This document shows positions 44,613-56,033 of a stretch of 64,000 nucleotides of DNA, in pieces. This DNA is from Nannocystis sp. (GTDB taxonomy: Bacteria > Myxococcota_A > Polyangia > Nannocystales > Nannocystaceae): the NCBI RefSeq assembly GCF_016714285.1, contig NZ_JADJNN010000009.1, positions 62,001 through 126,000 of the forward strand, given 5' to 3'. Both the position numbers and the translations under genes were made by a program. Position 1 is the first letter of the stretch. Each line of letters starts with the position of its first letter. Under the pieces are notes generated by a model. The model made no database searches, was not told the origin of the DNA, and saw only the letters and a program-made list of their open reading frames with translations.

Positions 44613-45554
44613 TCAGTAGCCGTTCGCGCGGTACCCGGGCGGGGGCGGGGCGTAGCGGTTGGGGAATGGGTCGGCCTGATCGCGGCGGCGCAGCTCGTCG
44701 TGCGGCACCTGGCCCTCCTCGCGGAAGAAGGCGAGGCCGATCACGCCGATGTTGCGGGCCTTGCCGGTGCGGCCGGCGTAGCTGTCGTCCATGTCGCTGA
44801 AGCGGAAGGCCGCGACGGTGTCGTCGCCGGTGCGCCAGCCCTCGATCACGAAGCTCGTGTACGGGTCGATGAGGTAGCCGCGCTTGGTGAAGTCGGCCTC
44901 GCCACCGTCGATCACGTCGAGGCCGTCGACCGAGGCGACCACCTCGTAGCGCTGCGCGCTGTGGTTCTCGACGCCGATCGTGTAGCGCGCACCCGCCTCG
45001 CCGACCGCGTACACGTCGCTGCCGATCTGCGCGCCCGGGAGCGCGTTGCCGGCGTCGTCGCGCAGCGTCAGCGCCAGCGCGCCCGACTGGAAGTTGGCCC
45101 GCTGCGGGTACTGCCCGGTCTTCCAGTGCGCCATCTGGCTGACGCCCTCGGCGTCGTTGTAGCGCAGCGAGAGCAGCGCGTCGGGGTGGGTCATGTCGGC
45201 GCGGCGGAACCGGACCGAGCGGACCGAGCTGAAGCGCTGCTCGCCGTACGAGGTGCCGAGGCCCGCGCTCTTCTTCTCCTGCATCGGCGCGACCGGGGCA
45301 GCGCTCACGCTCGCGTCGCCGTCGTAGCGGGCCACGTCGCGCGAGGCCATCGCCTCGTCCGCGCCGGTGCGCGTCGGCGAGGTCCAGGTCGCAGCACCAG
45401 CGGCAGCGGTGCCGGCAGGGCCCGACGCGGGGGCGCCGGTCATGGGCTCGGGGGCGCCGATCGACGAGTCGGTCGCGCTGCGCTTGGCGCAGCCGGACAG
45501 GGCGGCGGCGGCGACGAGGGAGAGGAGGACGGGAGCGACGGGCGTGCGGAGCAT
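44613..45554 (-). CDS. Conserved hypothetical lipoprotein
   Basis: 313 residues from ATG 45554, with AGGAAG before it. Lipobox AALSGC. After an Ala/Thr/Pro linker, the C-terminal 200 residues hold a beta-rich domain (RYTIGVENHSAQRYEVVASVDGLDVIDGGEAD quoted in pieces: GVENHSAQRYEVVASVDG; GYLIDPYTSFVIEGWR; VAAFRFSDMDDSYAGRTG; NIGVIGLAFFREEG) that I recognise from unnamed proteobacterial lipoproteins. Function unknown. Confidence 0.75.
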   Translation of the reverse strand: MLRTPVAPVLLSLVAAAALSGCAKRSATDSSIGAPEPMTGAPASGPAGTAAAGAATWTSPTRTGADEAMASRDVARYDGDASVSAAPVAPMQEKKSAGLGTSYGEQRFSSVRSVRFRRADMTHPDALLSLRYNDAEGVSQMAHWKTGQYPQRANFQSGALALTLRDDAGNALPGAQIGSDVYAVGEAGARYTIGVENHSAQRYEVVASVDGLDVIDGGEADFTKRGYLIDPYTSFVIEGWRTGDDTVAAFRFSDMDDSYAGRTGKARNIGVIGLAFFREEGQVPHDELRRRDQADPFPNRYAPPPPGYRANGY

Positions 45555-45616
45555 GGCGGGACTTCCTGCGGTGATGCATCCGAAACGCTGGCCCGCGGCG
45601 GCGCTTACACCCGGCA

Positions 45617-45747
45617 CGCGCGCGCGCGCGGCCGCGGCGATGGGGCAGCGCGCAGGCCGTTGCGGCCGCGGCAATGGGGCAGCGCGTGGCCCGTCGCGGA
45701 GGTCGCATGGTGCGTCGCTCGTTCGTTCGCCCCGGCGCGCGCGCGCG
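45617..45747. repeat. Alternating CG runs flanking a 34-bp direct repeat
   Basis: CG dinucleotide runs at 45617-45630 and 45735-45747 flank two 34-bp direct repeats (45631-45664 and 45665-45698, GCCGCGGCRATGGGGCAGCG). They lie between divergent starts, just upstream of the FIST-cyclase gene. Confidence 0.8.
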
Positions 45748-45770
45748 CGGCCTCGCGTATACTCGCCGCC

Positions 45771-47850
45771 ATGTTGAAGGTCGCCGTCGGCCATCGCGAG
45801 GGTCAGGATGTGACCTCGTTGCTGGCGCAGGTTCTCGCCGACGCGCGCGCCCAGCTCGGCGAGACCCCGGTGCTCGCGGGCATCATCACGGTCGCCGGCG
45901 ACTTCGATCCCCGGCGCATCGCCGACGGCCTCACGCGCGCGCTGCCCGGGGTGCCGATCGTCGGCATCACCAGCTCGGGTGATCTGTCGTCGCAGATCGG
46001 TGTCAGCGAGGACTCGATCAACCTCCTCCTGTTCGCCGCCGAGCCGGCCGACGAGATCCGCTTCAGCGCTGGCCTCGGCACCCGCGCCTCCGCGGACCCC
46101 GAGGCCGCCGCCGCCGAGGCGGTCGCCATGGCCGCACCGGACCGCGACACCTGGCTCTGCTTCGCCTTCCCCGACAGCCGCAAGCCCGGCACCGGTGCGC
46201 TGGTCGCCGCGCTCGAGGCCCAGTTACCCCGCGGCTGCGCCCTGTTCGGCGGCAAGCTCGGCGGCCAGTGGGACCGCATGAGCGCCCCGCGGCGCCCAGT
46301 TCTTCAACGGTCAGGTGGTCCACGACAGCCTCCCCGTGCTGCTGTGCGAGGGCGCCCTCGGCTACGACTTCCGCGTGATCCAGGGTTGGACCCCGGTCGG
46401 TCCGCGGCAGCTCGTGCGCGCCGCCGAGGGCAGCCGCGTGCTGCAGATCGGCGATCGCAGCGCGGTCGAGTTTTACAACCATTACTTCGGCCCGCAGTCG
46501 CGGCCGCTGCCCGAGTTCCCGCTCGCCGTGCACGCTGGCGACGACGGCTTCTACGTGCGCACACCGATCCGCAGCGATCGGGACACCGGTCACGTCGACT
46601 ACTCGGGCGAGGTCCCGCAGGGCGCCGAGGTCCAGCTCTGCGAGGCGATCCGCGAGCACCTGCTCGCCGAGACCACGCGCAGCGTCGCCGAGCTCGGCGT
46701 GCACGCGCTCGGCGGTGCGGGGGTCCGCCTCGACCGCGCGCCGCCGTGGCTGCGCCCGGCCGCGGTGCTCGTGTTCTCCTGCGCCGCGCGCAAGCAGATC
46801 CTCGGCACTCGTACGGCCAGCGAGGTCGAGGCCGTGACCCGCGCCCTCCCCGGCGTGCCGGTGTTCGGCTTCTACGCCGGCGGCGAGATCGCCCCGCTGG
46901 TCCCCGGCGGGCGCGCCCGCCTGCACAACGCCACCATGGTCACCCTGGTCATCGGGACATGTTCCGAGAGACAGCCGGTCCCGACCCCGAGGACCGCACC
47001 CGCGCCCGCGCCCGTGTCCGCGCCGGACCCGGCGCTGCTGCAGCGCCGGCTCGCGCGGGCCGAGAGCTACCGCGCGCGCGCCGAGGACGCCAAGGAGCTG
47101 ACCACGGCCATGCTGCGCACGATCGGCGCCGAGATCGAGGCCACGCGGCGGCAGATCGTCGCCCAGAACGACCAGCTGCGCCAGCTCTACAGCGAGCTCG
47201 AGGCCGAGAAGCACAAGTCCGACGCGCTGCTGCAGAACATCCTTCCGGTCGAGGTCGCCGAGGAGCTCAAGCGCACCGGCCAGGTCAAGCCGGTCCACTA
47301 CAACAGCGTCACCGTGCTGTTCACCGACTTCAAGGGCTTCACGCGGGTCGCCAGCCGGCTGCGGCCGGAGGCGCTGCTGCGCGAGCTCGACTTCTACTTC
47401 AGCGAGTTCGACCGCATCACCGAGCGTCACGGCCTGGAGAAGCTCAAGACGATCGGCGACGCGTACATGTGCGCCGGGGGCATCCCGCAGGTCAACAGCA
47501 GCCACGCGCTCGACGCGGTCGCGGCCGCGTGGGACATCATCCAATTCATGGAAGAGGTCCGGGCCGACAAGCTGGCCGGCGGCGAGCAGCCGTGGGAGCT
47601 GCGGATCGGCGTGCACACCGGGCCGCTGATGGCCGGCGTCATCGGCCACAAGAAGTTCGCCTACGACATCTGGGGCGACACCGTGAACATCGCCTCGCGC
47701 CTCGAGTCGACCGGCGAGGCCGGGCGGATCAATCTCTCGCGCGCCACCTGGGAGGCCGTCCGCGACCGCTTCGAGTGCGAGTACCGCGGCAAGCTCACGG
47801 CCAAGAACCGCGGCGAGGTCGACATGTACTTCGTCCTCGGCCCCCGGTGA
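45771..47850 (+). pseudogene. FIST sensor-adenylate cyclase fusion interrupted by a frameshift
   Basis: The first frame (from ATG 45771) encodes a FIST N domain (VTSLLAQVLADARAQL, VPIVGITSSGDLS, LFGGKLGGQWD), then shifts at about 46282-46291. The next frame begins GAQFFNGQVVHDSLPVLLCEG and continues with FIST C, a coiled coil (about 47040-47240) and a class III cyclase domain (VTVLFTDFKGFTRVASRL, KLKTIGDAYM, FAYDIWGDTVNIASRLES). Metal-binding Asp residues and the Lys/Asp adenine selectors are present, so it would make cAMP. The two frames differ by one base in a GC-only run, so a sequencing error is as likely as a true break. FIST domains sense small ligands such as amino acids. Confidence 0.8.
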
Positions 47851-47884
47851 CAGCCCCGCGGGCGCGGCCTATCATCCCCGCGTC

Positions 47885-48730
47885 ATGCAGCAGCAGCGTC
47901 TCGCCGGCAAGGTCGCCGTCATCACCGGTGCCAGCCGCGGCATCGGCCGGGTCATGGCCCTCACCTTCGCTCGCCACGGCGCCCGCGTCGTGATCGCCGC
48001 CAAGAGCGAGGCCGAGAAGCCCCGCCTGCCCGGAACGATCTACACCGTCGCTCGCGAGATCGAGGCGCTCGGCGGTCAGGCCCTCGCGCTGCGCGTCGAC
48101 GTGCGCGTCATCGAGGACCTGCAGGCGATGGTCGACCAGACCCTCAGCCACTTCGGCCGCCTCGACATCCTCGTCAACAACGCCGGGGCGCTGTGGTGGC
48201 AGGACGTCGCCGACACGCCGATGGGCCGCTTCGACCTCATGCACGAGGTCAACGTCCGCGCCGCCTTCGCCGCCTCGCAGGCCGCGATCGCCCCGCTGCG
48301 CGCCGCGGGTGGCGGGCACATCATCGTCTGCTCGCCGCCGGTCGAGCTGGCGGCGCTGCCGGGCAAGGTCGGCTACCTGATCAGCAAGTACGGCATGACG
48401 ATGTTGGCCCAGGGCCTCGCCGAGGAGCTGCGCGCTGACAACATCGCCGTCAACGCGCTGTGGCCCGTGACGCTGGTCCAGACCCAGGCGACCGTGAACT
48501 TCGCGATCGGCGAGCCGAAGCTGTGGCGCCGCCCGGAGATCGTCGCCGACGCGGCCCTCGAGGTCGTCACCACCCCGCCCGCCGAGCTCACCGGCCGCGC
48601 CCTGCTCGACGAGGACTTCCTGCGCGAGCGCGGCGTCACCGACTTCACGCAGTACCGCTGCGACCCCGAGCACGAGCCCCCGCGCATCACGACCGGCCAC
48701 GCCGCGAAGGTCGGGCTGGCCCCCGGCTAG
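47885..48730 (+). CDS. SDR family oxidoreductase, HSDL2-like
   Basis: 281 residues. NAD(P) motif TGASRGIGRVMALTFARHG, then AAKSEAEKPRLPGTIYTVAREIEALGG, DILVNNAGALWW, and the catalytic block CSPPVELAALPGKVGYLISKYGM, all typical of hydroxysteroid dehydrogenase-like protein 2. The sterol carrier domain that follows in animals is absent. A peroxisomal or lipid role is known only for eukaryotic relatives, so the substrate here is open. Confidence 0.9.
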   Translation: MQQQRLAGKVAVITGASRGIGRVMALTFARHGARVVIAAKSEAEKPRLPGTIYTVAREIEALGGQALALRVDVRVIEDLQAMVDQTLSHFGRLDILVNNAGALWWQDVADTPMGRFDLMHEVNVRAAFAASQAAIAPLRAAGGGHIIVCSPPVELAALPGKVGYLISKYGMTMLAQGLAEELRADNIAVNALWPVTLVQTQATVNFAIGEPKLWRRPEIVADAALEVVTTPPAELTGRALLDEDFLRERGVTDFTQYRCDPEHEPPRITTGHAAKVGLAPG

Positions 48731-48826
48731 CACTTGCGCTCACGGTGGTCAGCTCGGACCGCTCGCGCTCGCGGGGGTCCGCTCGGACCATTGGCGCCCG
48801 CGGTCGTCCGCTCGCGCCTGTGGTGG

Positions 48827-50434
<1,608 letters not shown>

Positions 50435-50549
50435 GCGCAGCACGATAGAATTCTAAGGTCCGCGCTGCAAGTCTCGTAAATTCTCGTGGTGCAGCGATCA
50501 TCGAGCCGGTAAGATGCCGAAATTACTTGTGCTTAAGTGCTCGCAAAGA

Positions 50550-50566
50550 ACGGCAGGGAGGCTGCT
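50550..50566 (+). promoter_or_regulatory. Candidate sigma-54 promoter of rtcBA
   Basis: GG (50552-50553), ten bases, GC (50564-50565) in ACGGCAGGGAGGCTGCT, agreeing with the -24/-12 consensus at GGCA and TGCW. The predicted start near 50577 leaves a 20-base leader with a GAGGGAG ribosome site. Confidence 0.55.
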
Positions 50567-50596
50567 CTTGGCCCCGGTGAACGGAGCGAGGGAGTC

Positions 50597-51835
50597 ATGA
50601 CCAGCCAACAGGAACTTGGGTACGAGGTGCATCAGCCCGAAGGTGGCGTGCCGATCAAGCGCTGGACGCGGGGCGTCGCGGTCGAGGACGCGGCGGTGCG
50701 GCAGCTGGAGAACGTCGCGCGCATGCCGTTCATCCACCGCTGGGTCGCGGCGATGCCGGACGTGCACTGGGGCATGGGCGCGACGGTCGGCAGCGTGATC
50801 CCCACGGTCGGGGCGATCATCCCGGCGGCGGTCGGCGTCGACATCGGCTGCGGCATGATGGCGGTCGAGACCAGCCTCAAGGCGAGCGACCTGCCCGACA
50901 GCCTCGGCAACGTGCGCGCGGCGATCGAGAAGGCCGTGCCGCACGGGCGCAGCGTCAACCACGGCGGGCGCGACAAGGGCGCCTGGCAGGACCCGCCGAA
51001 GCCCGTCGGCGCGGCGTGGAAGGGCCTCGCGGAGCGCTTCGACCGCATCGTCGGCAAGCACCCGGCGATCGAGAAGTCGAACACGGCGGTGCACCTCGGC
51101 ACGCTCGGGACCGGCAACCACTTCATCGAGGTCTGCCTCGACGAGCGCGACCACGTGTGGGTGATGCTGCACTCCGGCTCGCGCGGCGTGGGCAACAAGA
51201 TCGGCTCGCACTTCATCGCCCTCGCCAAGCGGGAGATGGAGCGCTGGATGATCCACCTGCCGGATCAGAACCTCGCGTATCTGCCCGAGGGCACCGAGTA
51301 CTTCCCCGACTACGTCGAGGCGGTCGAGTGGGCCCAGGACTACGCGCGGCACAACCGCGAGCTGATGATGCAGGCGACCCTCAAGGCGCTGGCCGAGGCC
51401 CGCGGGATCCCCCCGTTTCACCTCGGCGACATGGCGGTCAACTGCCACCACAACTACGTCGCCCGCGAGCACCATTACGGCAAGGACGTGCTGGTCACCC
51501 GCAAGGGGGCGGTGCGGGCCCAGTCGGGCGACCTCGGCATCATCCCCGGTAGCATGGGGACCCGCTCGTACATCGTCCGCGGCAAGGGCAACCCGGAGAG
51601 CTTCTGCTCGTGCAGCCACGGCGCGGGCCGGGCGATGTCGCGGACCGAGGCCAAGAAGCGCTTCTCGCTGGCCGACCACGCGAAGGCCACGGAGGGCATC
51701 GAATGCCGCAAGGACGAGGACGTGATCGACGAGACCCCGCAGGCCTACAAGCCGATCGACGCGGTGATGGAGGCGCAGCGGGACCTCGTGGACATCGTGC
51801 ACACGCTGCGACAGGTGGTGTGCGTGAAGGGCTAG
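50597..51835 (+). CDS. rtcB: RNA-splicing ligase RtcB
   Basis: 412 residues, typical of the shorter bacterial RtcB. Joins 2',3'-cyclic phosphate or 3'-phosphate RNA ends to 5'-OH ends using GTP and Mn2+. Metal and guanylylation motifs: AMPDVHWGMGATVGSVIPT, AVGVDIGCGM, LGTGNHFIEV, HSGSRGVGNKIG, HNYVAREHHYG, and the guanylylated His in CSCSHGAGRAMSR. GAGGGAG precedes the ATG. Followed eight bases later by rtcA. Confidence 0.97.
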   Translation: MTSQQELGYEVHQPEGGVPIKRWTRGVAVEDAAVRQLENVARMPFIHRWVAAMPDVHWGMGATVGSVIPTVGAIIPAAVGVDIGCGMMAVETSLKASDLPDSLGNVRAAIEKAVPHGRSVNHGGRDKGAWQDPPKPVGAAWKGLAERFDRIVGKHPAIEKSNTAVHLGTLGTGNHFIEVCLDERDHVWVMLHSGSRGVGNKIGSHFIALAKREMERWMIHLPDQNLAYLPEGTEYFPDYVEAVEWAQDYARHNRELMMQATLKALAEARGIPPFHLGDMAVNCHHNYVAREHHYGKDVLVTRKGAVRAQSGDLGIIPGSMGTRSYIVRGKGNPESFCSCSHGAGRAMSRTEAKKRFSLADHAKATEGIECRKDEDVIDETPQAYKPIDAVMEAQRDLVDIVHTLRQVVCVKG

Positions 51836-51842
51836 GACGGCG

Positions 51843-52883
51843 ATGAGCAAGGGCGACGAGCGCATCGAGATCGACGGCTCCGAGGGCGAGGGCGGGGGGC
51901 AGATCCTCCGCTCCGCCCTCACGCTCTCGCTCGTCACCGGGCGCCCGTTTCGCCTCCATCGCATCCGCGCCCGCCGCGTCAAGCCGGGCTTGCTGCGCCA
52001 GCACCTCACGGCCGTGCGCGCGGCGACCACGATCGGCGCGGCCGAGGTCAGCGGCGACGAGCTCGGCAGCACCGAGCTCGTGTTCACGCCGGGGTCCGTC
52101 AGCCACGGCGACTACACCTTCGCCGTCGGCAGCGCCGGCTCGGTCACGCTGGTGCTGCAGACCGTGCTGTGGCCGCTGCTGCTCGCGCCGGGTCGCTCGC
52201 GCCTGACCTTCGAGGGCGGCACCCACAATCCGATGGCTCCGCCCTTCGAGTTCATCGCCGAGGTGTTCCTGCCGCTGCTGCGGCGCATGGGCGCGAAGGT
52301 CGACGCCCGTCTGGTCCGCCACGGCTTCTACCCGGCCGGGGGCGGCAGCTTCGTGGTCGAGATCGAGGGCGGGCACCCGCTGGTGCCGCTCGAGCTGTAC
52401 AACCGCGGCGCGGTGCTCCGTCGCCGGGCCCGGGCCCTGCTCGCGCACCTGCCCAAGTCGATCGGTGACCGCGAGCTGCGGGTCGTCCGCAACGAGCTCG
52501 GGCTCGAGCGCGACGAGGTCCGCGTCGTCGACGTCGACAGCGCCGGCCCCGGCAACGCGCTGATGGTGTGGATCGAGGCGGAGCACGGCACCGAGCTGTT
52601 CTGCGCCTTCGGCGAGCGCCGCGTCAGCGCCGAGCAGGTGGCGGCTCGCGTCGTCTCCGAGGTCCGCGCCCACGTCGAGGCCGACGCCCCGGTCGGCCCG
52701 CACCTCGCCGACCAGCTGCTCATCCCGCTCGCCCTGGTCGGCCGCGGCGGCTATCAGTCGTACGCGCTGACCCAGCACACGCTGACCAACATGGAGATCC
52801 TCGGCCGCTTCCTGCCGGTGCGCTTCGTCGTCAGCGACGAGGGCAAGGGCCGCAGCCGCGTCGAGGCCCACCCGCGGGAGTAG
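51843..52883 (+). CDS. rtcA: RNA 3'-terminal phosphate cyclase RtcA
   Basis: 346 residues. Converts RNA 3'-phosphates to 2',3'-cyclic phosphates via an enzyme-AMP intermediate. Conserved pieces: IDGSEGEGGGQILRSALTLSL, RRVKPGLLRQHLTAVRA, FEGGTHNPMAPPFEF, FYPAGGGSFVVEIEGG, and the catalytic His in LTQHTLTNMEIL. The cyclase feeds substrates to RtcB in the same operon. Confidence 0.96.
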   Translation: MSKGDERIEIDGSEGEGGGQILRSALTLSLVTGRPFRLHRIRARRVKPGLLRQHLTAVRAATTIGAAEVSGDELGSTELVFTPGSVSHGDYTFAVGSAGSVTLVLQTVLWPLLLAPGRSRLTFEGGTHNPMAPPFEFIAEVFLPLLRRMGAKVDARLVRHGFYPAGGGSFVVEIEGGHPLVPLELYNRGAVLRRRARALLAHLPKSIGDRELRVVRNELGLERDEVRVVDVDSAGPGNALMVWIEAEHGTELFCAFGERRVSAEQVAARVVSEVRAHVEADAPVGPHLADQLLIPLALVGRGGYQSYALTQHTLTNMEILGRFLPVRFVVSDEGKGRSRVEAHPRE

Positions 52884-53014
52884 GGCGCCAGCGTCCGCTG
52901 CGCACCCGGATCGTCGCCGTTTGCATTGCGGACCTGCGCCGCGCTCCCGCGAGTCGCCCGCGTCCGTGGTCGATCGCCGCGGGCCTGCGCGGCGAAGCGG
53001 TGCATGGTGCCGCC

Positions 53015-53167
53015 ATGCTGATGATCATCCTCCTCGTGTTACTCGTCCTGGCTCTCGGCGGCGGCGGCTGGGGCTACTCCCGCTACGGCGCCGTCGGCTG
53101 GTCCCCCGCCGGGCTCATCGTGCTCGTGCTGGTGATCCTGCTGTTGACCGGCCGCCTGCACTGGTGA
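53015..53167 (+). CDS. DUF3309-like small membrane protein
   Basis: 50 residues, two hydrophobic stretches around WGYSRYGAVGWSPAGLI. This matches the short DUF3309 pattern of two Leu-rich segments joined by a Trp/Tyr/Gly turn. Function unknown. Starts about 130 bases after rtcA. Confidence 0.75.
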   Translation: MLMIILLVLLVLALGGGGWGYSRYGAVGWSPAGLIVLVLVILLLTGRLHW

Positions 53168-53176
53168 GCCGCGCCT

Positions 53177-55084
53177 TCAGGGCTTGGCCCAGTACATGAG
53201 CAGGTCGGCGTGCTTGTTGACGAAGGCGGCCATGTCGGGGCCGAGCGAGTTGGTCTCCTCGTAGTGGTCGCCGTCGGCCTCGCCGACGTACGGGTTGTCC
53301 GCGGCCAGCTCGAAGTTGTACTGCGGGATGATGTAGCCGAGCTCGTCGTTGGCGAGGCCGATGATCCAGCGGTAGGTGCTGGTCATGCGGTCCTTGATGT
53401 ACGGGCCCTTGGGCGCCTTGCTGACGTCCGGCGGGTTCGGGTTGTCGGCCTCGATCAGCGGCACGCCGGGCGCGTTGATCCGCGAGCCGTCGTAGCCGCC
53501 GACGGCGAGCTCGGGCAGCAGCTCGCCGGGCACCGTGAGCAGCTGGATCGGCCCGAGCTCGACCAGCGACATCTCGGTCTGGATCTCCTGCTCCATCGTG
53601 CGCTCATTGATGAAGACCTCGCGTTCGACGGTGCCGTTCTCGAACAGGAACTGGAACGACTTGTTGACCACCGGGACGCGGAAGATCTTGTGGATCACGC
53701 GCAGGTCGGGCGCCGGCACGTCGTCGGCGTTGGCGAGCGCGTCGAGGGCCATCTCGCCGAGCAGCTGGCCGATCGAGTCGGCCTTCTCGAAGCCGGCGCT
53801 CTGGAAGCTGTCGCCGTTGGGGTTGATCACGTTGACGCCGAGCGTGGTCATCATCCCGCCGACGGCGCCGTTCAGGTAGATCACCGGCCCGCCGACGCCC
53901 GGCACGCCCGGCGCGCTCTCCCACACCGAGCCGAGCTCGACGGTGCGCCGCAGCGCGTGCACGAAGTCCGAGGTGATGAGCAGGTTCTCGTCGGCGACGG
54001 TCTCGGGGTGGCAGCCGTAGTTGACGAGGGTGGCGATCGAGAGGCCGTCCTTGTCGAGCAGCTGCGCCGCGGACAGGAACTCGTCGACCACCCAGGGGTC
54101 GCGGTGGTCGCTGATCACGTTGGCGACCCCGTTGTCGTGGTAGGTCGAGATGTCGACCTCGCCGACCTTCATGCTCGCGACCTCGCGCATGTCCTTGAAG
54201 CTCGACTGCACCACCGAGACGACGGCGTTGCGCAGCTGGGTCCGGTACAGCGGGTCGTAGCCCGACACGAACAGCTCGGAGCCCCACAGGCCCATGGTGT
54301 CCGGGCCCTCGTGGGTGTGGGTCGCGTGGACGATGAGGTGGTCGACGTCGAGGTCCTGCTCGGCCAGCATCTGGCGCACCGCGAGCACGTCGCCGTTGAA
54401 CCACCCGACCGCGTCGATCGCCACGATCGCCACGGTGGTGTTGCCCTTGCGCAGCACCGTGCCGCGCGCCCACAAGCCGTCGCCCTCGCCGACGCCCGGC
54501 AGCCCCACGCCCTCGCCGCGCACGCCCGCGGCCGGGCGCCCGTTGCCGAAGCCGGCCATCCACGCCGCGTGCAGCTTGCCGTCGCCCTCGCCCTCGTCGG
54601 GCCCGATGTAGCCCTCGTCGCCGGGGCACAGACGGTCGCAGCCGCAGTCGTGTAGCTCGTCGTTGCCCTTCTTGTATTCGAAGTTCATGTCGAGGTCGAC
54701 CCAGGTCTCGAAGCAGTCGGGCACCGTCGGCAGCACCGCGGCGCCGGCCTCGAGCACGGCGCCCTCGTCGGCGTCGCACTTGCCCGACTTGTCGCCCGGA
54801 CACTGCAGGTCGGGCGGCTCGGGCACGCCGCCGCCGGTCGTGTCGTCGCCGGTGGTCAGGGCCTCGCCGCTCTCGCTCGCGCTGCTGCTCATGACCCCGG
54901 TCACGCCGGTGGTGGTCGGGAGCTGCGACTCGGTGCTCGATCCGGTGGCGTCGGTGGCGCCGGGCTCACCGGTGCTGGTGCCGGCGCTGCCGGTGCCCGT
55001 GATCGGCGCGCCGCAGCCGACGATGAGACCAGCGAAACAGAGGCGTGGGAGGCAGAGGAGGGGCCGGGGGCGAGCGAAGGACAT
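53177..55084 (-). CDS. Neutral/alkaline ceramidase-like lipoprotein
   Basis: 635 residues from ATG 55084. Lipobox LIVGCG, then a Ser/Thr-rich linker to about residue 75. The catalytic body has the zinc-site segments IVHATHTHEGPDTMGLWG and NYGCHPETVADE, with GMMTTLGVNV and LLTVPGELLPELAVGGY later, matching the N-terminal domain of neutral ceramidases. It would hydrolyse ceramide-like amides outside the cell. Substrate unproven; the family also includes uncharacterised secreted hydrolases. Convergent with the small gene at 53015. Confidence 0.75.
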   Translation of the reverse strand: MSFARPRPLLCLPRLCFAGLIVGCGAPITGTGSAGTSTGEPGATDATGSSTESQLPTTTGVTGVMSSSASESGEALTTGDDTTGGGVPEPPDLQCPGDKSGKCDADEGAVLEAGAAVLPTVPDCFETWVDLDMNFEYKKGNDELHDCGCDRLCPGDEGYIGPDEGEGDGKLHAAWMAGFGNGRPAAGVRGEGVGLPGVGEGDGLWARGTVLRKGNTTVAIVAIDAVGWFNGDVLAVRQMLAEQDLDVDHLIVHATHTHEGPDTMGLWGSELFVSGYDPLYRTQLRNAVVSVVQSSFKDMREVASMKVGEVDISTYHDNGVANVISDHRDPWVVDEFLSAAQLLDKDGLSIATLVNYGCHPETVADENLLITSDFVHALRRTVELGSVWESAPGVPGVGGPVIYLNGAVGGMMTTLGVNVINPNGDSFQSAGFEKADSIGQLLGEMALDALANADDVPAPDLRVIHKIFRVPVVNKSFQFLFENGTVEREVFINERTMEQEIQTEMSLVELGPIQLLTVPGELLPELAVGGYDGSRINAPGVPLIEADNPNPPDVSKAPKGPYIKDRMTSTYRWIIGLANDELGYIIPQYNFELAADNPYVGEADGDHYEETNSLGPDMAAFVNKHADLLMYWAKP

Positions 55085-55220
55085 TTCCGCGCCACCATAC
55101 TCCAGGCCCGGGCACGGGCGCCAGACCCCCGTGTTATGGTCCTTGCCGGCCTCGTTCCTGACCGCGTTCCTGACCGCGTTTTCCACCGCGTTTCCACCTC
55201 GGCTACTGCCCGCGACCCTC

Positions 55221-56033
55221 ATGCCCGCGACCAGGCACTTCGGGAACACCCACACCGGCCGCGTCCGGGCCCACAACGAGGACGCGTTCCTTGCCGATGC
55301 AGGCCTCGGGCTGTTCGTCGTGTGCGACGGCGTCGGGGGCCGGGCCCGCGGTGAGATCGCCAGCCAGGAGACAGTGGAGTTCATCCACGACTGGGTCCGT
55401 TCGGACACCACTGACATCGAGATCGGCAAGACCCGCCCGCTCGAGCCGGCGAACGTGCAACGGCTCGGGGCGCTGGTCCGCGGGGCGATCCAGAACGCCT
55501 GTTACATGGTCCACAGCATGGGGGAGATGGACCCGGAGCGGCGCGGCATGTCGACCACCGCCTCGGTCGCGCTGGTCGCCGGCGGGGTGGCGATCATCGG
55601 CTGGGCCGGCGACTCGCGGGTCTACCTCGCTCACGGCCCGGAGATCACCCAGCTCACCGACGACCACACGCTGGTCAACTACCAGGTGAAGCAGGGCGTG
55701 CTCACGCCGGACCAGGCCCGCCACTCGCGGATGAAGCACGTCATCACCCGCGCGGTCGGCCACCGCGACTTCGTCGAGGTCGACATCCGCACGGTGCCGC
55801 TGCAGCCAGGCGACAAGCTGCTGCTCTGCTCCGACGGACTGCACGAGTACCTCGACGCCAGCCACACGCTGCAGGAGATGTTCGCGCTCGAGGTCCAGCA
55901 GGCCGCCCGCGAGGCGATCCGCCACGCCAACGAGCAGGGCGGCCGCGACAACATCACGGCGCTGTTCGTCGAGTACCTCGGGCCGGGCGCCACGCCCGTT
56001 GCGGCGCCCGCGAGCCGCGACGGGGCGGCCTGA
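55221..56033 (+). CDS. PP2C-family serine/threonine phosphatase
   Basis: 270 residues. All PP2C metal-binding motifs are in place: GRVRAHNEDAFLAD, LFVVCDGVGG, GMSTTASVALVAG, GWAGDSRVYLA, LLLCSDGLHEYLD and GGRDNITALFVEYLG. Removes phosphate from Ser/Thr kinases or their targets; myxobacteria carry many such kinases, none in this window. The coding tail lies in a 90-bp tandem duplication. Confidence 0.93.
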   Translation: MPATRHFGNTHTGRVRAHNEDAFLADAGLGLFVVCDGVGGRARGEIASQETVEFIHDWVRSDTTDIEIGKTRPLEPANVQRLGALVRGAIQNACYMVHSMGEMDPERRGMSTTASVALVAGGVAIIGWAGDSRVYLAHGPEITQLTDDHTLVNYQVKQGVLTPDQARHSRMKHVITRAVGHRDFVEVDIRTVPLQPGDKLLLCSDGLHEYLDASHTLQEMFALEVQQAAREAIRHANEQGGRDNITALFVEYLGPGATPVAAPASRDGAA

